NCBI GenBank assembly: GCA_003049435.1
Contig: PYSQ01000130.1
Span: forward strand, 1-64,000
Direction of reading: 5' to 3'
DNA length: 64,000 bases
From: Nakataea oryzae
Lineage: Eukaryota > Ascomycota > Sordariomycetes > Magnaporthales > Magnaporthaceae
Part shown: piece after piece, positions 33,620 through 44,371 of the stretch
Numbering within the stretch: the stretch's first letter is position 1
How the letters are laid out: each line of letters begins with the position of its first letter
Made by a program: the position numbers and the translations under genes
Notes under the pieces: generated by a model
The model's database searches: none
What the model saw: the letters and a program-made list of their open reading frames with translations, nothing else
Told to the model about the DNA's origin: nothing

Positions 33620-35280
33620 TTGATCACCATGTGCAGGCCGGTATATCAATACTCCTCGCCCCGTTGGAGGCTGGGACTTTCTCTGCTTGCTGGTTCCTTG
33701 AGCTCGGCCCTGGCCCTGCCACGACTCACCAGCGAATGTCCGGCTGGCTTCCGAGGGAGGATAGACTCGGTAGGGTTCACAGAGTGCGCGGTGCCCATCG
33801 ACGACGCCACAACCTCAGAGGATCCGGCCAGCTGGGCTCCCTGGACCCACCGTCCCGTGTGTCTCAACTCAACAGTCTTGAGCTCAAGAGGTGAAAACGG
33901 CGAGAGGCTGCCCGGAATCCCCGAACCAACCCGTTCCGCCCCTGTCAAGTTCTGTGTCTACACAAACGTGCACCTTGGCGAGAGCGGACTGAGTATCATC
34001 ACGACGCCCGAGCATGCCGCCAGCAGTCTGTACCTGTTGGAGAACCCAAACTTGCGCCTATCATCTCGAGAGAGAGTCAGCAGCCATACCGCAGCAGGGA
34101 AACACGAGCCACCGCAGCCGCTCTATGAGGTTGTCGACATGCCTGGCAGGGGCAAGGGGGTGGTGGCGACGCGCAGGATCCGCAGGTTCGAGCCCATAAT
34201 GCTCGAGCCGGGCGCAATCGTGACGGACACGCAGTTCCCGCGGGTCATCAAGCGACAGGATGGATACCGGCTGCTGCATGAGGCAGTGGACCGGCTGGGC
34301 GATCCGGGCCGCATCATGTCGCTGGCGCAGAGCAGCCCGTTTGCCCAGGATGTCGTCGAGGACATCCTGCGGATAAACTCGTTCGCCGCCGAGCTTGATG
34401 GGGAGCCTCACATGGCGCTGTTCCCGAGAGTAGCGGTAAGTGCTCCTTGGTGCCAGACGGGGGTTGAGGGTAAAGACAACAGCAAGAGCGGACTAACTGA
34501 TGCTTGCAACAGAGAATCAATCACGCCTGTAAACCAAAGTAGGCAGCTTGGGGAATCCGGGGGAATGAGCTATTATGGTCGACCTGGAATATTGGGCCTG
34601 GGCTGACTGCTTTCTACCAGTGCCTACGTTCGCTTCGCTCAGAGGAGCATAATGACTGCCGTGGTTGCAGGCCGAGACATAGCCCCTGGAGAGGAGATCA
34701 CCATCACCTGTAAGCCAAAGTCTGCACTGGACCGTTGCTTGCCCATGCATGACCTGGAGATTACTTACACAAGCCAGACTCTTCATTCGGCATGCACTAC
34801 GAGGAACGACAAGAGCGGCTCCAGACGGTCTGGGGATTCAAATGCACATGCGCGGCCTGCACTGCCAGCGAGGCCGACCGCACCATCTCGGACCAGCGAC
34901 TCAAGGACGTGCAGCAGAAGCGGCGGGAGATCATCGACGCCGTGGACCGGGCCGATGCCGCCACCGCCATCCGGCTCAGCCACGATGTCCTGGACTTGCT
35001 GGCCCACGAGGATCTGCCGGCGCTGTTTGCCGAAGAGTACGAGCTCTTGGCGCGCGTTTACAACCTTGTCGGCCGCACCGATCTAGCCGTCAAGTACGCT
35101 AGAATGGCGTTGAAGGTTTTGGATTTGTACGGGACCTTGGACCGGGACGGGCAATATGACGAACTCGAGAGGATACTGCGCCTTTTTGAGGTTCCAAAGG
35201 AGTCGACTTCGTCAAGGCCACCAATCAGGGATCACGATGTTCGACAGTCGAGCAAAAAGGCTGGTTCCGAGGGTGTATAG
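33620..35280 (+). CDS. SET-domain protein with an N-terminal signal peptide
   Basis: Lysine-methyltransferase-like protein. Exons are 33620-34435, 34513-34538, 34621-34709 and 34778-35280, giving 477 residues; exon 2 is only 26 bases. The ATG at 33629 is an alternative start. SET motifs are all present after splicing: GRGKGVVATRRI, then RINHACKPN (the catalytic NHxCxPN, split by an intron), GEEITITY (created across the last intron) and the post-SET-like CTCAAC. A helical, TPR-like C-terminus follows. The N-terminus has a signal-peptide-like stretch (LGLSLLAGSLSSALA) and a Cys-containing region before SET. That suggests entry to the secretory pathway, unlike nuclear histone methyltransferases. 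This architecture occurs in SET5/SMYD-like fungal proteins; the substrate is unknown. Confidence 0.86.
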
Positions 35281-37308
35281 GAATCGCCTGGACAAAGAAG
35301 CCCAGTTACCAGAGTAGCGGCCCAGATGGAGTTGGCGTTGGAAACTGGGTGGCATTATCGAACGCGAAATCAACCTGGCATCCAAAGTATCGGAGGAAAA
35401 CATCACATTATATTGTTTTATGCGAGATAAAATGTGATATCAGAGATGGGTAAGCTGTTCCATGAACCAACAGGGGTAATGCAGAATAACACCAGAAGTA
35501 ACCAGCCAAGGTCGGCGGCAAAGTTCTTCCTCGAGGCGTACACCGCATGTGTCTAACTAGGTGGGTGTCCGTGCAAAATCACGCTCGCCTACCCCGTTGG
35601 TTTCCCATCCCTTGCCCGAAAAAAAATCAGATTTTTTGTTCTTTTTTGTTCCTTTTTTTCTGTCTTTTTTTGGTTGATTTCCATTTGTCGCTGTGTCCGT
35701 ATCCATGAAATGATGATGGACCTTTAATTCGCAGCCCCGTAGCAGATGGTATAAAACCAAGCCATGGGGGCGAAAGATGTGACAACCGCCTGTAACGGCA
35801 GTAAACGAAGTTGGTCACATGTTCGTGGTTGGACGTGGGCCGCGTGAAGCTCATGTCCCTTCCATGCTGTGTGTAAGTCGTAGGAGAGGAGCGCTGGCGA
35901 CTGTTTCTGGAGAAGGTTGTCTGCATTGGGCGTGCAACGGCTGGAGCCAAGGATGCGCGTAGCAGAAGATATCGGTAGGTGTAGTTGATGGAAATGGAGG
36001 TGGAGATGGCTGCTGCCATGTGTGCTTTTTTATGTTGTCAAGGTTGGGCCCTGCGGTTGCGTGAAAGCAAGCAGATCCTGCGGCATGGCCGGAGGATTAG
36101 AGTCATCGAAAGGCGCTGTAGGGTGGATGACAAGGCACTGTAGTGGATGGAGGTGGGCGCAACGAGGATCCACGATCGATGAGGGTTCGCGTGAGGCAGG
36201 GTCGGTGGGTAGAAATCAAACGTCATGCCGACGGCGAGCGCCGTGGATAATGACGATCAAGGGTATGCTGTGAAGGAAGGAAATGAAGAGAGTAATCAAG
36301 GAGGAAACGCAAACAAACAGGAAGTCGGCGCCCCAGCCGACGGCCCGAAACCGTCATGATGCCCTTATCCCCAAGAGTGCGTTGCTTCGTCCAACCCGCT
36401 GACAACAGAACGAAGTATAGCAACCCCAACGCCAGGAAGCCAAAAAAAGAAACATTTGCCCAACCACTCCCAGGACCAACGCCGATGCGATTGGAAGCAT
36501 GGTTTGCCCGGTCCCCGACCGAACGCCACCTGCTAGACCTCTAAACGCCTGATATATCGAGGAGAAAAAGAAAGCGGGCAAAAATGAGAGCCGCGAAGAA
36601 GAGCGGCAGGTCAGACGCCGCACAGACCCGTATTCATAAAACCTCAAAGGACTTTTGTGAATCTTGGTAATCCCGGTGGGGAACATGCGAGAGTAGGGTG
36701 ACCGTCGGGAAATCGAGACATGTTGCGAGAAACACCAGTCCCTTCAAAGCGCGGTGGCACAGAAGGGGAAAATATGGCCAGACAACAGCTGCGGAACAAG
36801 ACGCCACGTTTGGTCTGGTGACCTGTTTTTTTGGTTGGTTTGGACAGTCGGTGATTTCGACTGGTAGCGGAGCTGCGTTTGTGGCAGGACCGGAAGGTTG
36901 TCGACGCCACATGGGAAGAGAAAATCGGAAAAGAGCGTGGCTGGGGTATTTGGGAGATGCAACAAAGCGAAGCGGATGGCGTCGAAACAAAGGCTTGAGT
37001 CCTTGGCCGTCGATGAGGCAAATAAAGGTTCCCAGGATGAGCCGCCCGACACTGTGAAAGGCTGTCGAGAGGTATGGTGTTGAGCTAACTCTCAACCACT
37101 GTGATCTGTGGGCGGAGATTGCTAGCAAGGGCGGGGGAAGTCGAGGTAGAGAGAGGAGACCGGGAACGAAGTGTTACCAAAGAGGAGATGAGCGGGACGA
37201 AAAGGAAATATATACAATCCAACAGATTCTGTGAGAGAAAAAGGGATATGTGACACGGCATGATGCGCATCACCGTCGCCCATCCGGAGGGTATGGGACC
37301 GAGGCGAC
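35281..37308. other. 2-kb convergent intergenic region
   Basis: Between the convergent SET gene and Dhh1. It has T-rich and A-rich tracts (for example 35620-35680 and 36440-36460), probably including a long Dhh1 3' UTR. ORFs up to 164 codons here lack recognisable features. Confidence 0.5.
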
Positions 37309-39046
37309 CTAGGATTGCGACACGGGTTGCTGCTGCCCCCCTTGGTTTTGGTTTTGGCCGCTGCGCCCACCCCTGTAGTTGCTGCTGAAGTTCGAATTGC
37401 GGCCCTGCTGGCCCTGACCCTGGTACCCACCACGGCCACGGCCGCCGCCTCGAGTGCCGCTGCCGTTCCTGTTCTGGTAGGGCTGGCGAGGCTGTTGTTG
37501 CTGGTTGGCACCGTTCTGGCGGCCGTTCTGGGACTGCCAGTTGTCCTGGGGCGGTCGCGGCTGCGCCTGCTGGGGCGCGGCAGCACCTGAGCTCGGGGCC
37601 ACGTTCTGCTGGTTGGGGAAGTTGGAGATGGGCCGAGGAATAGTTTCTGGGTTCTCGTAAACATAAAGGCTCTTGTCGATGGTTGAGGGGATGGGCTGAA
37701 TCTCGGTGCCCAGGTCACGCTCAATATTGTAGAGGTTGAACCGATCGTCCCAGTTGATCAGGTTGATAGCCAGACCCAGGTGGCCGTACCGGCCAGAGCG
37801 ACCGATGCGGTGCAAATACGTCTCGGCGTTCTTGGGGAAGTCGAAGTTGATGACGACGTTGACGGCTTGAATGTCGATACCTCGGGTGAGCAGGTCCGAG
37901 CACACCAGGTTCCGACAGACGCCGTTCCTGAAGTCGTGGAAGACGCGGTTACGCGCCTGCTGCTGCATCCTGGCGTGGCTGTAGAAGCACGAGTACCCCA
38001 GCTCGGTGATCTTCTTGGCCAGGAGCTCGACGCGGTTGGTCGAGTTGCAGAATATGATGGACTGGTTGATCTGCAGCTTGGAGAAGAGCGTGTTTAGGCA
38101 GTGCACCTTCTGCTTCTCCTCCACAAAGGCATAGTACTGGGTGATACCGCGCAGCGTAAGCTCGTCCATCAGGTTGATCTCGTACGGGTCCACCATGTTC
38201 TTATCGGAGAAGTCCTTGACCGAGATCGGGAAGGTGGCCGAGAAGAGCATGACCTGGCGGTCCTTGGGGTGGAACTGCAGGAGCTGCTCGATGACGGGGG
38301 TAAACTCGACCGACAGCAACTTGTCGGCCTCGTCCATGATAAACATGGGACACTCGCTGAGGTCCGCCACGTTCTTCCCGGCAAGATCCAATATGCGGCC
38401 GGGCGTGCCCACGACGATGTGTACAGGGTCCTGGAGACGCAAAATATCGTCTCGAAGAGTCGTTCCACCGGTCGTGACCATTACGTTGACGCCGAGGTGC
38501 TTGCCAAGCGTCTTGCAGACTTGTGACGTCTGCATGGCAAGCTCTCGTGTGGGCACCAGGATCAGGCACTGGATCTTGGACACCTTGGGGTTGATCTTCT
38601 CGAGCGCGGGCACGACGAAGGCGGCTGTTTTGCCTGTGCCGTTCTTGGCTCGGGCGAGGATGTCGCGCCCTGTCAGGGCCACCGGGATGCTCTCTTCTTG
38701 GATGGGTGACGGCTTTTCGAAACCGGCCTCGAAAATGCCCATCAGGAGATCCCTCTTCAGTCCGAAGTCTTCAAACTCGAGACCTTTGGTGTTGGTGACA
38801 TCCTGTGACCGGTGAGACGAGTGCCACGCCAAGAAAACCAGGGCTGCCCAACCGCACATACCTCAGTCTGCTGCCTGTTGTCCCTGGCGGGTAAGTTCAA
38901 GCTCTTCTTCCAGTCCTCGTTCTTGGAGCCATCGCTAATTATTGTCAGCCAGCCCACCAGACAGGTAGCAGCGCGTGCCATGGAAGGCGCGGGGAAGCCA
39001 ACCTCAAAGTAGCGGACTTGAGCTTGTCTGCTAACGCGTCCGCCAT
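37309..39046 (-). CDS. dhh1: DEAD-box ATP-dependent RNA helicase Dhh1 (DDX6 family)
   Basis: Cytoplasmic helicase of P-bodies that links decapping and translational repression. Exons are 39046-39003, 38934-38862 and 38802-37309, giving 536 residues. The first intron (38935-39002) follows 14 codons. Motifs are complete: GFEKPSPIQ (Q motif), AKNGTGKT (Walker A), PTRELA (Ia), MDEADKLL (DEAD), LFSATFP (SAT), FCNSTNRVE (IV) and HRIGRSGRYGHLG (VI). The N-terminal segment EDWKKSLNLPARDNRQQTEDV is the family hallmark. The last 90 residues form a Gln/Gly/Asn-rich, RGG-containing tail typical of fungal Dhh1 and likely to promote condensate formation. The open reading frame continues upstream of 38802 as intron sequence only. 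This is a very confident ortholog call. Confidence 0.97.
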
Positions 39047-39959
39047 TGCAAGGGTTTTTGATCTGATGTTGGGTTTGAAGGTGCGCCTCGCGTTGCTGTG
39101 TAGTTGTCCCGCAGCCGTTTCGAGTTGCGGAAGAATATGTCTCGAGCAGGTACAGAACACCTCAGGTGGATTGGTGGCTCAGTATTCTCGCCGGGAGTGT
39201 CGTGCGGAGTCCGTAGTGTCGTCGGAAATGGAGGCTCGTGGTCGGCTAGGGCCTCATAAGGGAGACGTCGAGGAGGTCGATTGTAGATGGAAACGGCACG
39301 CCGAAGGGAGGCCCTGTCGCGACAGACCTGGTGAGGATGCAGATGGGCGCAGTGCGCGGCTCTGGGGCCAAGCCTGATCCGGCTGGCGGCTTTGCAAACG
39401 AGCTTTTTTTTAATATCGGAGAATGAGGTGGGGTTACTCTGCGAGCTGTCCGCGACGAGGCTAGTCGAGTGGCTTGGTGGTGGTTTGGGTGTCTGAGATG
39501 CTAAAGAGATCCCAGCTGCTTCTTTTTTTCGGTGAGAGATGATTGCTGGGAGACGTGGTTGTCAAAGATTGGTGGTTGTGGTGGTGGCCGCTTGATCGCA
39601 AGGGAGGGACGGCTTTGGACCTCACCGATAGAAATCGTCGGAGGGCTCGACCGAGACCCATATGCCACGTGACTGCGGCTCGACGACCAAGGCCAAGGTG
39701 AAGGGCCAGGTCGGTGCGGGGGCATAGCTCGAGCGCTCCAAAAGCCCGCGCGCGCAATTGGCTCCTCACCGAGGCTCTGCGCCTGCACCGGCAGCTCTAG
39801 TTTCGAAAGCGGGGTGCCCGAGGCCATCCAAAGTCAAACGCGAGCGACCGTCTCGCCGCTGCCAACTCCCATTCAGGTGTTTTTCCCGATGGTCTCGCCG
39901 CACGGCTTGATGGCTCGCCCAAGTATCGACCCAAAGATGGTCTTTCTTGACTCCTCACG
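39047..39959. promoter_or_regulatory. Divergent promoter region (dhh1 / J-protein)
   Basis: About 900 bases between two divergent housekeeping genes. ORFs within it are short and not protein-like. It probably includes a long dhh1 5' UTR. Confidence 0.5.
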
Positions 39960-40922
39960 ATGTTGCTAAACAAAGCCGCCGCCGCGGCCAGCTGCTCTCG
40001 CCACTGCATCCGCGCTGTCCGACGCCTTCCCGAACCGATAACGTCATGCCCCCTTTCCACCGGACATGCCACCATCTACACGCCGCCGACGAGATGCATC
40101 CGCCCCTTGAGCGACTGTCGCCGCGGGTACGCCACGGTTTCGAATGACGACGAATTGGAAGGCCTGGCCGAGCGGCTGGCCGCTTGGCCCAAGGCCCTGA
40201 AGCCGACGCCCTACGAGATCTTCAACCAAGAGGCCAAGGCCCCCTATAGCAAGAAGCGCTTCTACGAGCTCGTCAAGCTCTACCACCCTGACAAGTACGA
40301 TCACCATGACAAAAGGACGGAGCCTGACGCGGTGGAACAATTGGGAGGCCTGCCTCGCGCTGTGAAGCTTGAGCGCTACCGGCTCGTAGTTGCGGCCAAC
40401 AAAATACTGTCCGACCCGGTCAAACGGAGGAGTTACGACCTTTGCGGAGCAGGCTGGGGCGAGGGGCTCGTGGCAGACGAGGCTCACGCCTGGTCCCGCG
40501 CCCGGGACAAGGATTGGCGTTCCGGCCCCAACAGCGCGGCCAACAACGCCACATGGGAGGATTGGGAGCGGTGGTATCAGCGGCAGAATGGCGGCACTGG
40601 GCATAAGCAGGCACCTGTCTTCATGTCCAACGGCGGCTTCGCCATTATCATATGCATTTTCGCAGTGGTTGGCATTTGGGCGCAGGCGGCGCGGGCCACG
40701 ACGCGGTCTGCGAGTATGGTGGAGGCGCGAGACCACACGCACCAAATGATCAGCAGAGACATTAGCTATCGGCGGATGGAGCAGGCCACACTGAGCAAGG
40801 AGGCCAGGCTACAGTACTTTCTCAAGCAGCGAGAGGGCTGGGGATATGACGGCTACCCCGAACACCAGGGCCACTTGCCGTCCGGTCCTTTAAAGACCGG
40901 CGAACCAGAGAGACCGCGCTGA
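39960..40922 (+). CDS. Mitochondrial J-domain (DnaJ-like) membrane protein
   Basis: A co-chaperone of 320 residues, single exon. The first 60 residues are rich in Arg, Ala and Ser and nearly free of acidic residues, as in a mitochondrial targeting signal. The J domain runs from about 82 (KPTPYEIFNQEA) with the HPD motif at 109-111 (KLYHPDKY). It ends near RRSYDLCGAGW, and a longer-than-usual loop follows HPD. A membrane helix (FAIIICIFAVVGIW) lies near residues 222-236, and the C-terminus is charged and basic. The single TM plus J domain suits an inner-membrane or matrix-facing partner of Hsp70. The exact ortholog is not assigned. Confidence 0.85.
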   Translation: MLLNKAAAAASCSRHCIRAVRRLPEPITSCPLSTGHATIYTPPTRCIRPLSDCRRGYATVSNDDELEGLAERLAAWPKALKPTPYEIFNQEAKAPYSKKRFYELVKLYHPDKYDHHDKRTEPDAVEQLGGLPRAVKLERYRLVVAANKILSDPVKRRSYDLCGAGWGEGLVADEAHAWSRARDKDWRSGPNSAANNATWEDWERWYQRQNGGTGHKQAPVFMSNGGFAIIICIFAVVGIWAQAARATTRSASMVEARDHTHQMISRDISYRRMEQATLSKEARLQYFLKQREGWGYDGYPEHQGHLPSGPLKTGEPERPR

Positions 40923-42712
40923 GCCCAGGCTGGCCCGGCACCGCTCCTTTGGATTCCCCCACGATGGATCTTGCTGGGTGCCCATCGCTGCCAATTCCAG
41001 TGACATATAAACATGTTGGCATCGCGGAATAGATCTAGCTCGTCGGAAAATCGAAACTGGGTTTCAGTCTCCGAGCCGACCCGTTTCCCGCAATGCGAGA
41101 TCCAGGAGGATCATCATATCATCAGTCTTCGGATGGAATGAGCGCCAAGCAGCATTGAGCAAATAGCCAGGGTGACGCAATTTAAATCCGAGTGTGCAGA
41201 TGGATAATAAAGAGGGGAGAGAGTATGGGAGCTTGGGTACCAAGCACTGGCTCCTATCTTTTGGTGAAGCGTGACCAGATGCCGGGCCAAGGTGCCCCTG
41301 GACATGGCTCGAGCTGTAGAGTAGCGAGTTCGTTGCTCCGAATAAAAGCATAAACCAGGCTAGTGGCAGCAATGGAACGAGCCATGAACATGTCTCCGAA
41401 TTTCGGAGAACCAGGTATCGTGGGCGACGCCGGGAAGGATAATGGAGAGCTGATGTAGTTTGGAGACAGAAACAACATCAAGGAAAGAAAAACTCTGATC
41501 CGTGTTGGGTGTGTCTGCACCCAGCCCCCTGCACGCATATCCAGTTATGTAATCACATCTCAGTGGGGCAGCGACCGCGTTGGCGAGGGTCCGCGATGGG
41601 GAAAAAAGGAGGAGGCAGGTTCACAGCAAGGAAATGGAATCGAGGCGATCAACAGAGACAATCGATCAATGTTCTTCTCGGCTGCCTGCATCTCTCTGTG
41701 CTCAAATTTTGGTTATCATGGTTGTCTTTGTGACCTTTGCGCCCTCTAGAGTGGCTCTAGCCCCGACGACATGAGCAGTACTGGAGATCCCCGAAATGCG
41801 AGAGCCTTGTACCACGACTGCGCTCGATATCTATCTACCTATGCCCAAGATAACTTCATGCACTATTGCAATCGCCGCCATCACTAGTTAGCGGCGTGCG
41901 TATGGCACGTGAAATCATCTACGATCTTTTTGAAGGCCTCATTCAGCGACTTTAAAGTTCTTGATATCGCTTCCAACCTATCTTGACCTGCCTACCGAGT
42001 GGTATGTGAGGACCTGAACACTTGGCTCAAGAATCGTGAAACTCCAACTCGGCCGATGTCGCTTCTATCCAACAGATAGAGAAAAGTGTCTACATTCTCG
42101 CCACGCTAGTCCGTCGTAGCATTCTCTTCTCCACTTCTTGCTATGCCTGCCTCATAACCAACCCTAGCTTCATCTTCTCAAGTAGCAAGTCCGGCCTTCG
42201 CTGCATCCCACTGCTACTCGAGCCAGATACTCTCTTAGATCATATTTTCATTAACGCTACTGGATCCCTCTTCTACCTCGGCATAAGAAAACGCACCCGT
42301 CAGCAAAAAAGGCAATATCCCGCCTACGCCCTTCCTCTCATTAGCTTATCTCCTCTCCTTCAAATCCAAGCCCTCTGCATCTAGCCGGTGATTAATCGCA
42401 TCATTACAAATATTCATATATTGGAATACCAGCTGCATCAAGAGTTGGAGACTCGTCTCTCTCCTCCAAGGATCATCGGTCTCCTCCGCCCGATTATCTC
42501 GTCTCCAGTGGTTCGAACCATCGCATCATCAGTCACCTCACTCCCGACCCTGCTTTTTCCCTCGCTTGAATAGGGTGGCAAAACAACGGCTGAAGCAAAA
42601 GTAACCCTATCGCGACGGCTTCTTTTCCTATCACTAGGCTTAGGAGTAAGATCCTCCCTCTTGAAGTCATCGTGCGCTTCCAGCTCTCGACAGTCAAAGA
42701 GCATCTTTCGGG
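40923..42712. other. AT-richer gene-poor region
   Basis: About 1.8 kb without a convincing gene. The part from about 41800 to 42560 is AT-richer than neighbouring genes and has frequent stops in all frames, as in decayed sequence. No transposon motif, terminal repeat or tRNA could be identified by eye. Confidence 0.45.
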
Positions 42713-43850
42713 ATGTTGGACAATACGAAAGAGGCATCCACCGCCCGGGAAGATGCTGACATCTCGAGGCTTGGAAATGACGAAGTCCATGGGATCGAAA
42801 AAGTAGAGGATAGGTCGCCCAAGTTCCCAAGCTTTCTGAAGCTACCCATTGAGATACAAGAAATGGTATGGAAGATGGCACACAAGCCAGACCGGCGTGG
42901 TGCACACCTGTTTGCCATCGGTTTCGAAAAGGCATCACTATGCCTCAAGTCATCGGTCAACTGTACGAAAGACGACGGATCGACGTTTAGGCTGTGGCGC
43001 ATCCTCCGGGAAGCTCCAAGCTGGTACAAGCCCCAGCCACGGAATTCTCTGGAACACGATGCATCTAGGGGAATGGCGAATGGCCCGGAAATCAAGACTC
43101 CCTACAAAGGGGAATTTGCCATTCATATTCCTTATGCCCCAGTCGATACAGTAAATGACTTGGCAGTCATCGACCAACTCTTCCGCGGGAAGGACCTGGG
43201 CTGGCGGGTTTTCGGCCCTAATATTCTAGCAAGGATTGCAAAAAGAAAAAAATTGTGGCCTTTGAGAACATTGCCCTTCGCTTCAACCAGCACAAGATCA
43301 ATTATCAACAGATCCCCAGGCCAATGCCGACGTGTGTATGCCACGATGCAAAACACTTTCAGACAACATGTCCAGCCGCGTTAGCCGATCTTCTGGTCAG
43401 GCTCCCAAAGCTCAAGAACTTCTTCTTCCTTGCCGAAGCGAACAATGGCGATGAGGTCAATAGAAAGCTCGTAACGGACTAAATTGATGGTAATCGGGGC
43501 TCCATGTCACAGAGACCTACTGCCCGCTATGTACTGGCAGTTGTCAGGATAAACGAAAGCTAACTCGCATGTTTGATAGCCGTCCGGGATCCGAACGGTA
43601 ATTTCCCAGGCCAAGTCTTTCATGATGCCTTCAACACACACTACGAGCTGGTCAATGGAGACCCGTTCTTTGTAAAACGTCTATTTAATATCGGACTGTT
43701 CGACGAGGCAGTAACGAGCATACCGGCAGTACGAGGGTACACATAGGCCGAAAACTACCCGGACAGCCCTCTGGCTACTCGTCAACGCGTCAAGTTTAAT
43801 CTCATGGTCTGCCATCCAAAGATCGACACACCGAGGTCTATGGGATGTGA
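42713..43850 (+). pseudogene. Decayed 2EXR-domain protein gene
   Basis: The frame from 42713 has the 2EXR signature FPSFLKLPIEIQEMVWKMA, a domain of fungus-specific proteins of unknown function. It continues to an A-rich tract at 43240-43252, where the coding-like reading moves by one base: ARIAKRKK in frame 1, then IVAFENIALRFNQHK in another frame until a stop at 43480. Further protein-like sequence (NGNFPGQVFHDAFNTHYE, FFVKRLFNIGLFDEAV) appears at about 43590-43735 in yet another frame and is followed by stops. I found no phase-correct intron that explains the first shift. An indel in the homopolymer, or a sequencing error there, is the simplest reading. Confidence 0.5.
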
Positions 43851-44371
43851 ATGAAATCACAAGATCTGAGGTTGAGGATTCAATGTTTATTTGGAGTTGT
43901 TGGGACTGTTGATGTGCAAAGGCCGATTTATATTTCCATCTGGCAACATTTCTTTGCATGACACCCAGTGCCAGGGAAACGGATAGCATTCACCGGCAGC
44001 GATGAACGTTAGCTTCTAGGCTTCAAGGGGCCATTTCCGGGCGTAAAGAGGTCCTGTTTTCTTTTGCTAACTTCGGGGATACGATAATATTTCCAGTAGC
44101 GACGGCAGTTAAACTTTGCTTGGCCGGGAGCATGCATTTAGAATATGCATATCATTAACGATATGTAACACTAGAGAGGTGGGCGCGAGGCTGGGAGGAA
44201 AGAGCGGGAGGTGACTTTGACAGGTCTGTTGATCATGGGTTGCCTCAATCTCCCTGAATACGTCCTGGCATGTTCGAATTTCCCTTGACGACTCTTGCTT
44301 GCATGGCGGAGATGACAGCGCGAGCCTGTGCTTTAGCAAAGATAGAGGTTCCTACAGCATTTTCCAACTCC
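43851..44371. other. Intergenic, no gene seen
   Basis: AT-rich spacer between the 2EXR relic and the 3' end of the GatB gene. No feature is recognised. Confidence 0.5.
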
